Shown here one piece after another: positions 1-6,567 of a stretch of 15,061 nucleotides of DNA. Position 1 is the stretch's first letter. Every line of letters starts with the position of its first letter. The stretch is from CAYXVU01 sp964468725 (GTDB lineage: Bacteria; Acidobacteriota; Blastocatellia; UBA7656). Where the stretch lies: positions 1-15,061 of the forward strand of contig CAYXVU010000149.1 of assembly GCA_964468725.1 (NCBI GenBank). Reading direction: 5' to 3'. Under the pieces are notes generated by a model. That model did no database searches. It saw nothing but the letters and a program-made list of their open reading frames with translations, and had not been told where the DNA came from. Made by a program: the position numbers and the translations under genes.

Positions 1-3
1 AGG

Positions 4-32
4 TTGGGCGGCAGTCAGAGACTGCCGCCCAA
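4..32 (-). terminator. Strong hairpin after the haloperoxidase gene, probable terminator
   Basis: A perfect 13-bp stem (TTGGGCGGCAGTC at 4-16 against 20-32) closes a 3-nt AGA loop. It lies 33 nt beyond the stop of the minus-strand haloperoxidase gene, where a terminator is expected. There is no clear U-tract on the minus-strand side (the next bases read CCT), so it is not a textbook intrinsic terminator. It could equally protect the 3' end of the mRNA, or serve a plus- or minus-strand gene outside the window. Confidence 0.6.
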
Positions 33-65
33 AGAACGGTTCTCAACGAAGGCCGAACGCGAACC

Positions 66-1847
66 TCAAATGGCTATGGTTGTGCCGTCAAACTTGGTGA
101 GTTTGTAACCGTTGAACGGCTCGCGGAAGGTGTCGCGCATATTGCGCAGCACGTTGATGGCGATGCGCTCGCCCAATTTGAGCGATTCGACGCCATCCGT
201 CCGCCAGTGAACTCCCGCGATATTGCGCCCCGTCGCAATGTTGGAAGCGAGTTTATTCAACTCGCCGCCGACGGTCAGCGGCGGGCCGACAAAGGGTTCC
301 ACGTCTCTGCCATTACTGCTGGCGACGACCGGGTTAGGTACAACTTCATCTTCGTCAAAGAACGCCTTTAACACGGTGACGCAAGCTCCAGCAACTGTTG
401 CGTGCCCTGCCCCGTAAGCCGGGTGCAGCGGCGAGCCTTCCGGGAAGGCCAGCGGCAGCAGATGCGAGCCGTACCGATTGAAGACGCGGTTGAGCACGTT
501 GGAATCGAAGAGATCGGAATGGATGGGATAGTCCAGAAGCGTGCGCCGACCCAAACGAACGACTTCGACGCGACCAGCGAAGGCTTCCGGTCGCAAGCGG
601 CGATGCACCAGCCACTTTTGAAACCACACGGCGCGCAGGGCGCGCGTCGAGACTTCGCATACAGTTGCCAGAATATCCGGCCCGCCAAATGTGCCAAAGG
701 CAACTTGCGCTTTTGCCCCTGACATTCCGACCGGCAAGGGCGTACCTGAACCCGGCTCCGGTTTCTGTCCGTAGGGGTTATTCTCATCCCACTTCAAGCC
801 GTTGGCCAACAGAATCAACGTAGCAACTTGGTAGGCTTGATAGAGTGCGTCTACGTGAACGTATTGCCCGATGTCGCGCCCGTTGCGAACAAAACGCAAG
901 CCATCAAGCGGGGTGGATTGCGCCGGTTGAATGCCGCGTTGCAGGCTGAGCCAAGAAGCGAAATTGGTTCCGAAATCAATTCCGGCGGCAGCAGTCTGCA
1001 CCCGCTGATCTACCCGCTGTGCGCCGTAGGGAGCCTCTTTGAGGAGAAACTGCGAGATGTAGGGGCCGACGGTTGCGCCGGGCAGATCATCGCGGAAGAG
1101 GGTTTGCGGAGTGACCACGCCGCCCTCTTTCGGGCCGCGAAAGTCCGAAAGATTGGAGAGATCGTTGGCCGCTGCGATGGCCATCGGATGGGTCGCATAG
1201 TCGTTAAAGTTGACATCGCGCAGCAAGGCCATCCAATACAACTCAACCATCTCGCCCGCCTCTTCGGCGCTGCGGAATTTGGGAGCCGGAGGTTGGCGGA
1301 GTTGATGCGAATCCCTCGATTCCAATTCGAATGCATAACCGGCCATCGGGTTGACCAATCGGCGTCGAACATCCTGGTCATTGGTTCCGAAAAACGGCAC
1401 TAACGCTTCAATGGCCGCAAAGGTTCCGGTCGAGAGGGCATCCACAAATGCGTTGTAAGCAGCAGGCACGACCTCTCCAGTGAAGGAGTCGTGTTTCAAT
1501 CCCTTCGAGAAGTTGCCGATAAAGTTGATGAGGGTATCTTCATCGCCGTTACAGGGATGATCGGGGATGCCAGACGATTGATCGCGTTCCAGCGTTTCGA
1601 GGCGAACTTCTTTGGCATGTCGCAAGCGTTGCACGGGTGTTTCGGGGCCGACTTCGTTGGCGTGAGCGGTCGCGTGTTGCGACCCCAACAATGGTTCGAT
1701 GCCAATTGCGCCGCTCGCCATGCTGAAGGCGGTCGCCGCCCCAACCGTGCCGAGAAACTTGCGTCGGCTAGGGGAGGAGGGTGGTTGCGTTTGGTCGTTA
1801 TGCGTCGCATCAGTGACCAGTTGACGGTTGTCTCTTTGCTTTTTCAT
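66..1847 (-). CDS. Tat-exported vanadium-dependent haloperoxidase-like (PAP2 superfamily) protein
   Basis: This 593-residue protein is a probable periplasmic vanadium haloperoxidase, a family that uses H2O2 to oxidise halides. The start at 1847 is chosen because an AAAGGAG ribosome site sits just upstream at 1854-1860; an in-frame ATG at 1886 would lie upstream of that site. A Tat signal, SRRKFLG at residues 27-33, is followed by a hydrophobic segment. The vanadate-pocket blocks appear in order: K411 and R419-P420 in the KWLVHRRLRP segment, GAGH at 479-482 (H482 would be the acid/base histidine), and R541 with H547 in RNIAGVHW. The usual Ser of the SGH block is Ala here. The large N-terminal helical part and overall length fit bacterial haloperoxidases better than simple PAP2 phosphatases. 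Substrate and halide preference cannot be read from sequence. It lies 327 nt downstream of the sigma/anti-sigma operon on the same strand. A strong hairpin follows it. Confidence 0.85.
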   Translation of the reverse strand: MKKQRDNRQLVTDATHNDQTQPPSSPSRRKFLGTVGAATAFSMASGAIGIEPLLGSQHATAHANEVGPETPVQRLRHAKEVRLETLERDQSSGIPDHPCNGDEDTLINFIGNFSKGLKHDSFTGEVVPAAYNAFVDALSTGTFAAIEALVPFFGTNDQDVRRRLVNPMAGYAFELESRDSHQLRQPPAPKFRSAEEAGEMVELYWMALLRDVNFNDYATHPMAIAAANDLSNLSDFRGPKEGGVVTPQTLFRDDLPGATVGPYISQFLLKEAPYGAQRVDQRVQTAAAGIDFGTNFASWLSLQRGIQPAQSTPLDGLRFVRNGRDIGQYVHVDALYQAYQVATLILLANGLKWDENNPYGQKPEPGSGTPLPVGMSGAKAQVAFGTFGGPDILATVCEVSTRALRAVWFQKWLVHRRLRPEAFAGRVEVVRLGRRTLLDYPIHSDLFDSNVLNRVFNRYGSHLLPLAFPEGSPLHPAYGAGHATVAGACVTVLKAFFDEDEVVPNPVVASSNGRDVEPFVGPPLTVGGELNKLASNIATGRNIAGVHWRTDGVESLKLGERIAINVLRNMRDTFREPFNGYKLTKFDGTTIAI

Positions 1848-1985
1848 GGTGGTCTCCTTTGAAAGGTAAAAAGTCAGAGAGGACATCCCTTTTCAAGGAT
1901 GCGTTGTCGTTTGCTGGACTGCTGTTGCACGACCCAATTTTGATGAGGAAAATCGAGTAACTCTGAAGTTAGAAGCGACAGTAAA

Positions 1986-2016
1986 GCCATTGATAAGCAA
2001 GTAAGGCATCAATGGC
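1986..2016. repeat. 9-bp inverted repeat
   Basis: GCCATTGAT at 1986-1994 and ATCAATGGC at 2008-2016 are perfectly complementary around a 13-nt loop. It lies about 140 bases upstream of the haloperoxidase start. No T-tract follows on either strand. It could be an mRNA leader hairpin or a protein-binding site. Confidence 0.45.
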
Positions 2017-2081
2017 AGGGTTTGTGAGGAGGTCCCAAGCGTCGAAGATAGGTCTTCAGAGACAAATGTCAGGACGATGGG

Positions 2082-2105
2082 TGACGGCCACTCGGAAAGC
2101 CGTCA
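2082..2105. repeat. 7-bp inverted repeat
   Basis: TGACGGC at 2082-2088 pairs with GCCGTCA at 2099-2105 around a 10-nt loop. It lies in the spacer between the anti-sigma and haloperoxidase genes. No T-tract is seen and its function is unknown. Confidence 0.3.
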
Positions 2106-2154
2106 AGTGTCGGTCAGACAAAAATTCGACCCTACGAAGTTATCGCACAGCGGC

Positions 2155-2172
2155 GTTTCATTTTTCTGAAAC
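2155..2172 (-). terminator. Weak hairpin just after the anti-sigma stop codon
   Basis: GTTTCA at 2155-2160 and TGAAAC at 2167-2172 form a 6-bp stem with a 6-nt loop. It starts 3 nt beyond the minus-strand stop at 2175-2177. The stem is short and AT-rich and has no following U-tract, so termination here would be weak. Some read-through into the haloperoxidase gene is possible. Confidence 0.3.
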
Positions 2173-2174
2173 AG

Positions 2175-3086
2175 TTATTTCACCTCGGTAAAACCTTCAA
2201 TGAAATGGCGGTCTTTGGTGCCAACGTGGCAGACCAGACAGGAACGCTGGCCGCGTTCTTCCATATCCGACACCAACGCATAGGTCAGGCCGCGATCCGA
2301 CCAGGTGATGACCTTCAACCCGTCAAGCGTATCGTAGTGGAAGGTCAAGCCGTTCGACCAGATCAACTCGCCGCCTGATGGCTGAACCACGTTATCGCCC
2401 GCAACCACCAGGCCGATGGGGCGTTTGCCCATCTGATAGGCGACATAGGCCGCATAGTCGTTTTTGAAGCCGACGAGCCGCGCGCCTTCGAGGTTGTAAA
2501 GGCGCTCTTGACCTGAGAGTTCCTGATAATTGGGCAGCGTCAGCCGAAACGGCACCTTGCCTTCGAACCAGCCGGAAATGCGTTCGGGCGATTCGCTGGC
2601 GATTTCGAGCGGCAGTTTGCCTTGCAAATAACGCTGATGGGTAGTGACTGCCATGAACGCAAACTCGGAGAGCGGCTGGATTTCCGGCGTCGTGCGGCTC
2701 CGCCCGGTCGTCATCCACCAAGTCGCACCGGCTACCAGCACAACGGCGGCGGCAAGGGCGAGCCAGAATTTGCGCGACGATTCGGACGGCGACAGCGGCT
2801 TTCCGGCCAGTGATCGTTGCAGTTTGGCGCGCAGTTGCGGCGAGGCGATCAAGGGTTCGGGCGAATCGCTCAAGGTTTCGGCAACCCGAGCGCGCAAGTC
2901 CGGCGGCGCAACATAAAGCGGGCGAGACTGACGCAGACTCTCGATGAATTGCTTCTCGATTTCGAGTTGAGTGCGGCACGCGGCACAGATGGCCAGATGC
3001 GCCTCGAAGGTCGCTCGTTCATCGCCGTGCAATTCATCGTCAAGATAGAAGGTAATTTGTGTACTGATCTCTTCGCACAAGTTCAT
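2175..3086 (-). CDS. Membrane anti-sigma factor with zinc-finger N-terminus and C-terminal CxxCH haem motif
   Basis: This 303-residue protein should hold the neighbouring ECF sigma factor inactive at the membrane. Residues 1-40 form a zf-HC2/ZAS-type motif, C4-x25-H30-x3-C34-x2-C37. That spacing matches the zinc site of the redox-sensing anti-sigma factor RsrA. One membrane helix spans about 106-125, placing residues 126-303 in the periplasm. Residues about 245-275 resemble the periplasmic end of other anti-sigma factors (GLKVITWSDRGLTYALVSD). The last 30 residues are unusual: SCLVCHVG at 282-289 holds a CxxCH c-type haem-attachment motif (C283, C286, H287), with H293 as a possible second ligand. 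The periplasmic side is the compartment where cytochrome c maturation acts. The gene overlaps the sigma gene by ATGA (3083-3086), indicating translational coupling. The anti-sigma role is well supported; haem binding is inferred from the motif and topology. Confidence 0.88.
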   Translation of the reverse strand: MNLCEEISTQITFYLDDELHGDERATFEAHLAICAACRTQLEIEKQFIESLRQSRPLYVAPPDLRARVAETLSDSPEPLIASPQLRAKLQRSLAGKPLSPSESSRKFWLALAAAVVLVAGATWWMTTGRSRTTPEIQPLSEFAFMAVTTHQRYLQGKLPLEIASESPERISGWFEGKVPFRLTLPNYQELSGQERLYNLEGARLVGFKNDYAAYVAYQMGKRPIGLVVAGDNVVQPSGGELIWSNGLTFHYDTLDGLKVITWSDRGLTYALVSDMEERGQRSCLVCHVGTKDRHFIEGFTEVK

Positions 3087-3649
3087 ACTTCTCTCGCCTG
3101 CCTCCGTTTATTCTCTGCACCGTAGTGCCAACCCAGAAGGGTGCGCAATTTTTCGCGCGCCCTTCTCAATCTCGACATCACCGTACCCGCAGGGCAACCG
3201 AGGATCGTGGCAATCTGCTGATAGCTGAAGCCCTCAAAATCGCGCAATACCACGACTTCGCGGTGCAGTCGCGGAAGGCAATCAATCGCGGCGCGCACTT
3301 CGGCGCGTTCAACCTTGCGAACATAGGCCGCATAGGGGTCGTTGGCTTGTGCGTCAAGCCAGTTGGCCGCATTCTCTTCTTCATCATCGAGGTCAACAAA
3401 CTGCGGGCCGCTGCGATTGTGCCGAATTTGATTGAGCCAGAGGTTGCGCATGATGGCAAACATCCAACCTTTCAAATTGCTATCGGGCATCAACCGCCCG
3501 AAGGCACGCATGGAGCGCAGGTAAGTCTCCTGCACGAGGTCTTCGGCTTCTGTGCGATTTCGGGTCAACGCCATAGCAAAACCATAGAGCGCATCAAGGT
3601 GCTCAAGAGCGGTCTGGCTGAAACTTGCGCTGTTGTCCGAATTACTCAT
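3083..3649 (-). CDS. ECF-family RNA polymerase sigma factor
   Basis: This 188-residue protein is a two-domain ECF sigma factor. Region 2 spans about residues 16-80 and includes the DLVQETYLRSMRAF core-binding/-10 segment and the WMFAIMRNLWLNQIR helix. Region 4 spans about 112-172, with a helix-turn-helix in GFSYQQIATILGCPAGTVMSRLRRAREKLR that recognises the -35 element. Length is normal for the family. The start at 3649 gives the usual short N-terminus; the ribosome site is weak. Its stop overlaps the start of the anti-sigma gene, the classic autoregulated pair. A promoter-like sequence (-35 at 3704-3710, -10 at 3680-3689, minus strand) ends about 30 nt before the start codon. A second copy faces the peroxidase operon, so the sigma factor probably drives both. 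Confidence 0.95.
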   Translation of the reverse strand: MSNSDNSASFSQTALEHLDALYGFAMALTRNRTEAEDLVQETYLRSMRAFGRLMPDSNLKGWMFAIMRNLWLNQIRHNRSGPQFVDLDDEEENAANWLDAQANDPYAAYVRKVERAEVRAAIDCLPRLHREVVVLRDFEGFSYQQIATILGCPAGTVMSRLRRAREKLRTLLGWHYGAENKRRQAREV

Positions 3650-3679
3650 ACCCCGTCACGGGTCGCGAAAATCCCGGTA

Positions 3680-3710
3680 AGAATAACACGCCAACCGCCG
3701 GTATATTCCC
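3680..3710 (-). promoter_or_regulatory. Predicted ECF-type promoter for the sigma/anti-sigma operon
   Basis: Read on the minus strand, GGGAATA (3710-3704) is followed by a 14-nt spacer and GTGTTATTCT (3689-3680). GGAA-type -35 elements are typical of ECF promoters. The inferred start site lies roughly 20-25 nt before the sigma ATG. An identical pair with the same spacing faces the other way at 3736-3766, which is strong internal evidence that one sigma factor reads both. The AT-rich linker at 3711-3735 lies between the two -35 elements. Confidence 0.75.
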
Positions 3711-3735
3711 CCAAACAATTTTTTATTTGGCGCGA

Positions 3736-3766
3736 GGGAATAATTTTTTCACCGGCGTGTTATTCT
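3736..3766 (+). promoter_or_regulatory. Predicted ECF-type promoter for the cytochrome c peroxidase operon
   Basis: GGGAATA (3736-3742), a 14-nt spacer (3743-3756) and GTGTTATTCT (3757-3766) repeat the elements and spacing of the divergent copy at 3680-3710. The -10 flanks form a perfect 13-bp inverted repeat (3680-3692 against 3754-3766), while the spacers mostly differ. That pattern fits two conserved promoters better than a single palindromic operator. It implies a 5' leader of about 200 nt before the peroxidase ATG at 3970. Confidence 0.75.
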
Positions 3767-3803
3767 CAATGCAATCAAAGCAACAATGGGCAGGGTTCGA
3801 GGT

Positions 3804-3829
3804 CAAAGGTCGCCTCCATTCGACCTTTG
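3804..3829 (+). repeat. 9-bp hairpin in the peroxidase mRNA leader
   Basis: CAAAGGTCG (3804-3812) and CGACCTTTG (3821-3829) form a perfect 9-bp stem around the 8-nt loop CCTCCATT. It lies about 40 nt after the predicted -10 element, inside the long leader. The loop's CCTCC could pair with the GGAGGGGAGAGG run near 3880. It may be a leader RNA structure or a repressor site; the sequence does not decide. Confidence 0.45.
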
Positions 3830-3916
3830 TGAGTCAGAAGGAGAACCGATCCAACCGGACGCTCACAGACAGGTTACGGAGGGGAGAGGTGTGCTCATAG
3901 GAAGAGGGCAACGCGG

Positions 3917-3973
3917 ATGAGCACCGATGCGTTGGATCAGCAGTTGAGCAGCGAATTGGGGATTCACGGATGA
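3917..3973 (+). CDS. Possible 18-codon leader peptide overlapping the peroxidase start
   Basis: ATG at 3917 opens an 18-codon frame (MSTDALDQQLSSELGIHG) whose TGA overlaps the peroxidase ATG as ATGA (3970-3973). A purine-rich GGAAGAGGG site lies 9 nt upstream, better than the ribosome site directly before 3970. Such an overlap would couple translation of the peroxidase to the leader peptide. The frame is short and has no recognised family, so chance is a real alternative. Confidence 0.3.
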   Translation: MSTDALDQQLSSELGIHG

Positions 3974-5145
3974 AGAGCTATCTGCGCACGATCAAAAGCT
4001 TGATCTTATTGACGGCCTTGGTCATCACCATCACTGTCATCAGCAGCCGCGATAGGAGCAGCGCCAACAGCGGGCAGAATGATAAATTCAAAAGCGCGTT
4101 GCCCGCCGCTATCCCCGCCGATGTGTGGGAGATGCTCATCCCACAAGATAACCCGCTGACGGAAGCTAAAGTCGCGCTCGGCAAAGACCTCTACTTCGAT
4201 AAACGGCTGTCGCTTGATGACACGGTCAGTTGCGCAACTTGTCACGATCCGAAAGCGGCGTTTGCACAAAATCTCAGCGTTGCCGAGGGCGTCGGCGGCA
4301 AAAAGGGCGCGCGCAATTCGCCGACGATCTTAAACGCCATGTTCAACGTCGAGCAGTTTTGGGACGGCAGGGCAGCCACCCTCGAAGAACAGGCGAAAGG
4401 GCCGATCATCAATCCCTTAGAGATGGCGATGCCATCGCACGATGCAGCGGTCGCCAAACTGAAGAAGGTTCCCGAATACGTCAAACGCTTTCAGCAAGTC
4501 TTCGGCGGCGCGATCACCATTGACAACATCGCTAAAGCCATCGCCGCTTTCGAACGCACACAGCTTTCCGGCGATGCGCCTTTTGATCGCTTCATTGCCG
4601 GTGATAAGAGCGCCATCAACGAAGCGGCGCAACGCGGCTTCGAAGTCTTCAAAGGCAAAGGGCGCTGCGTCACCTGTCATGAGTTCAACGCCTCTTCGCC
4701 ATTTTTCACCGATTTCAAGTATCACAACATCGGCGTCGGCATGAAGGCGAGCAGCAATTTTGAATCGCTGGCTCGGCAGGTGCAGCAGATGTCGCAAAGC
4801 GGCAAGCTCAACCCCGAAGCTCTCGACAAACTCTCCCTCTCCGAGGGCTTTTCGGAACTCGGCAGATTTTTGGTCACCCGCCAGCCCAAAGACATCGGCG
4901 CGTTTAAGACCTCTACGCTGCGCGACATTGAACTGACAGCGCCCTACATGCATGACGGTTCGCTCAAAACCTTGCGGGAAGCCATCGAGTTTTATAACAA
5001 GGGCGGCGAGGCCAACCCGAACCTCGATGGCGGAATTCGCAAACTCGATTTAACCGAACCAGAGATCGCCGACCTTGAGGAGTTCCTCAAGAGTTTAACC
5101 AGCAACCGGATTCGTCGGCTGGTCAGCGGCGACGAAAAGATGTGA
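3970..5145 (+). CDS. Di-haem cytochrome c peroxidase (CcpA/MauG family), exported
   Basis: This 391-residue periplasmic enzyme should reduce H2O2 to water with electrons from c-type cytochromes. An N-terminal hydrophobic segment at about residues 9-25 is a signal peptide or anchor. The two haem sites are CATCH at 88-92 and CVTCH at 233-237, one per cytochrome domain, as the family requires. Other family hallmarks are WDGR at 131-134, QAKGPIINPLEMAMP at about 141-155 with the conserved glutamate, and APYMHDGSLKTLREAI near 324-339. The GxxCHxF-type context and length match bacterial cytochrome c peroxidases; MauG-like oxidases share the fold, so peroxidase activity is likely but not certain. 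It is the first gene of a plus-strand set, divergent from the ECF sigma gene and preceded by an ECF-type promoter. Translation may be coupled to the small upstream frame ending at 3973. Confidence 0.93.
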   Translation: MKSYLRTIKSLILLTALVITITVISSRDRSSANSGQNDKFKSALPAAIPADVWEMLIPQDNPLTEAKVALGKDLYFDKRLSLDDTVSCATCHDPKAAFAQNLSVAEGVGGKKGARNSPTILNAMFNVEQFWDGRAATLEEQAKGPIINPLEMAMPSHDAAVAKLKKVPEYVKRFQQVFGGAITIDNIAKAIAAFERTQLSGDAPFDRFIAGDKSAINEAAQRGFEVFKGKGRCVTCHEFNASSPFFTDFKYHNIGVGMKASSNFESLARQVQQMSQSGKLNPEALDKLSLSEGFSELGRFLVTRQPKDIGAFKTSTLRDIELTAPYMHDGSLKTLREAIEFYNKGGEANPNLDGGIRKLDLTEPEIADLEEFLKSLTSNRIRRLVSGDEKM

Positions 5146-5165
5146 CAACAGAGATCAAAAGACAA

Positions 5166-5246
5166 GAGACAGAAGACCGGATTCAAAATCCGGGAGCCGG
5201 ACTCTTCTCATCGTTGTTTATCTGCATCGCTTCCGCCTTCTGTCTC
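5166..5246. repeat. Inverted purine-rich heptamer array in the spacer after the peroxidase gene
   Basis: GAGACAGAAG at 5166-5175 has an exact inverted partner at 5237-5246. The match extends imperfectly outward (about 14 of 17 positions). The left arm reads in roughly 7-base units (AAGACAA, GAGACAG, AAGACCG, then AATCCGG, GAGCCGG). A second small hairpin sits inside: CCGGATT (5177-5183) with AATCCGG (5187-5193). There is no coding capacity and no T-tract. It resembles the repeats in the next two spacers. Confidence 0.55.
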
Positions 5247-5277
5247 CCATCTTCCCAACCGTGAGGAGGTGAACGTT

Positions 5278-6402
5278 ATGTGGCCGCTCAAGTGGATCAA
5301 ACGTGAGCAGCAGTATCAGAAAGACCGCGAAGAATTCTTCGGCGCGGTGCAGAGATTGGATCGCCGTTCCTTTGTCAAAATTGCTGGCCTGGCTGCCGGT
5401 GTGGCCGCCGCACAGTCAGTATTGCCGCCGCACTCTTTCCAGTTGGTTGATATTGCCACCGCGCAGACAGCGGAAAAACCTCTCTTTCGCTTCGCTTATG
5501 TCTCGGACACCCACCTGTACGAGAAGGAATTGAACGAGCGGTTTGTCAAAGCCACAATGCGTGCCGTTCAGGATGTCAATGCCCTCGACCCGCAGCCCGA
5601 TTTCGTCCTCTTCGGCGGCGATTTGGCACAGCTCGGACAGGTGAAAGAACTGGAACTCGGCAAGCAGATCATCAGCGAAATCAAAGCGCCCGTAAAGATG
5701 ATGGTCGGCGAACACGACTGGTTTTTAGACATGGGTGACAAGTGGAAAGAATTGTTTGGTGAACCGACCTATTCGTTCGACCATAAAGGGGTGCATTTCA
5801 TCACCTTGATGAGCGTGAATGAAAAGGATTTCTGGACAGCAAAGAATATGACGCCGATGCAGAGAATGCTGACGGTTGCCGGACTCGACAACTCGGCGCA
5901 AAGTCGCTTCGAAGTCGGCGCGGAAGGACGCGCCTGGCTCAAACGCGACCTGGCGAAAGTGCCGAAGACGACGCCCATTGTCATCTTTTCGCACTCACCG
6001 CTCTATCAATACTATGAGCCATGGAACTTCTGGACGGAGGACGCTGACGAGGTTCAATCTTTGCTCTTTCCGTACCAATCGGTGACGGTCATTCACGGTC
6101 ACACCCATCAAATGCTGAGCAATCGCATTCGCAATATCCACTTTCATGGGATGCTTTCGACGGCTTGGCCATGGCCGTATGCGCCGAAAGGGTTGCCCAA
6201 ACTTACCGTGCAGATGGATCGTGCAGACCCCTTCGATGAGGCGGATGGCACCGGCACGGGCACGGTTGATGTCTACAAGAGCGGCTATGTGGACAAGCAT
6301 CATCATCTGTGGAGTCGCAATCCCGTGACCGTAAGCAAAGCCTATCTCAACTCGTGGGGCAAACTAAGTGTGCCGCCCTCACCGAAGTTTTCCTCTTACT
6401 AA
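5278..6402 (+). CDS. Tat-exported calcineurin-like metallophosphoesterase
   Basis: This 374-residue protein is a di-metal phosphoesterase exported by the Tat route. The start at 5278 is chosen because GAGGAGGTG sits 8 nt upstream; a GTG at 5269 would overlap that site. The signal has DRRSFVKIAG at 28-37 followed by an Ala-rich hydrophobic stretch. Metal-site blocks run in order: D77-x-H79 (SDTHL), GGD at 113-115, GEHD at 144-147, H239 in FSHSPL and HGHTH at 273-277. The third block normally reads GNHD or GNHE, so Glu replaces the usual Asn ligand. The substrate is unknown. Its place between a cytochrome c peroxidase and a small cytochrome suggests a role in the same envelope stress response, but this is inference from position only. 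Confidence 0.88.
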   Translation: MWPLKWIKREQQYQKDREEFFGAVQRLDRRSFVKIAGLAAGVAAAQSVLPPHSFQLVDIATAQTAEKPLFRFAYVSDTHLYEKELNERFVKATMRAVQDVNALDPQPDFVLFGGDLAQLGQVKELELGKQIISEIKAPVKMMVGEHDWFLDMGDKWKELFGEPTYSFDHKGVHFITLMSVNEKDFWTAKNMTPMQRMLTVAGLDNSAQSRFEVGAEGRAWLKRDLAKVPKTTPIVIFSHSPLYQYYEPWNFWTEDADEVQSLLFPYQSVTVIHGHTHQMLSNRIRNIHFHGMLSTAWPWPYAPKGLPKLTVQMDRADPFDEADGTGTGTVDVYKSGYVDKHHHLWSRNPVTVSKAYLNSWGKLSVPPSPKFSSY

Positions 6403-6410
6403 CTACACGA

Positions 6411-6542
6411 GGGAGAGGGGAGTCCGGTTCTTAATTTTTCGTTTCTCGTCTCTCTTTGCAATCGCAATATTGCTATTGATAAGACGCTGGCGCTGAAAAC
6501 CGGAAACCGGAGACGAGAAACGAAAATGAACTCCTCTCTCCC
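6411..6542. repeat. Long inverted repeat between the phosphoesterase and cytochrome genes
   Basis: The inner arms TTTTCGTTTCTCGTCTC (6436-6452) and GAGACGAGAAACGAAAA (6510-6526) are a perfect 17-bp inverted repeat. The outer arms (6411-6423 and 6530-6542) match at 12 of 13 positions. The right side reads in 7-base units (AAACCGG twice, AGACGAG, AAACGAA). The loop holds a 10-bp palindrome, GCAATATTGC, at 6464-6473. The right arm ends 14 nt before the ribosome site of the next gene, so folding could separate or modulate the two genes' expression. Confidence 0.65.
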
Positions 6543-6567
6543 CACCCAGCGAATTCAGGAGCAGACT

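Larger units (their letters stand above)
1848..2174. other. 327-bp spacer upstream of the haloperoxidase gene
   Basis: No convincing gene is seen on either strand. The spacer holds three small inverted repeats, listed separately, and the AAAGGAG ribosome site of the haloperoxidase. No copy of the GGGAATA/GTGTTATTCT promoter pair found at 3680-3766 is present, so there is no sequence sign that the haloperoxidase has its own promoter of that type. It could still be reached by read-through from the sigma operon. Confidence 0.5.

Noticed and set aside
828..1403. Long plus-strand open frame opposite the haloperoxidase gene
   Set aside because: It is the antisense shadow of a gene with clear family motifs and has no motif or ribosome site of its own.
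3680..3766. The 13-bp inverted repeat as a single repressor operator
   Set aside because: The arms are 61 nt apart and the conserved parts coincide with -35 and -10 boxes at identical spacing, so paired promoters explain it better.
3125..3832. Long plus-strand open frame opposite the sigma gene
   Set aside because: It is antisense to a clear ECF sigma factor and would run through both predicted promoters.
3769..3900. A 43-codon frame starting MQSKQQWAGF within the peroxidase leader
   Set aside because: No ribosome site precedes it and its ATG lies almost on the predicted transcription start, so translation is unlikely.
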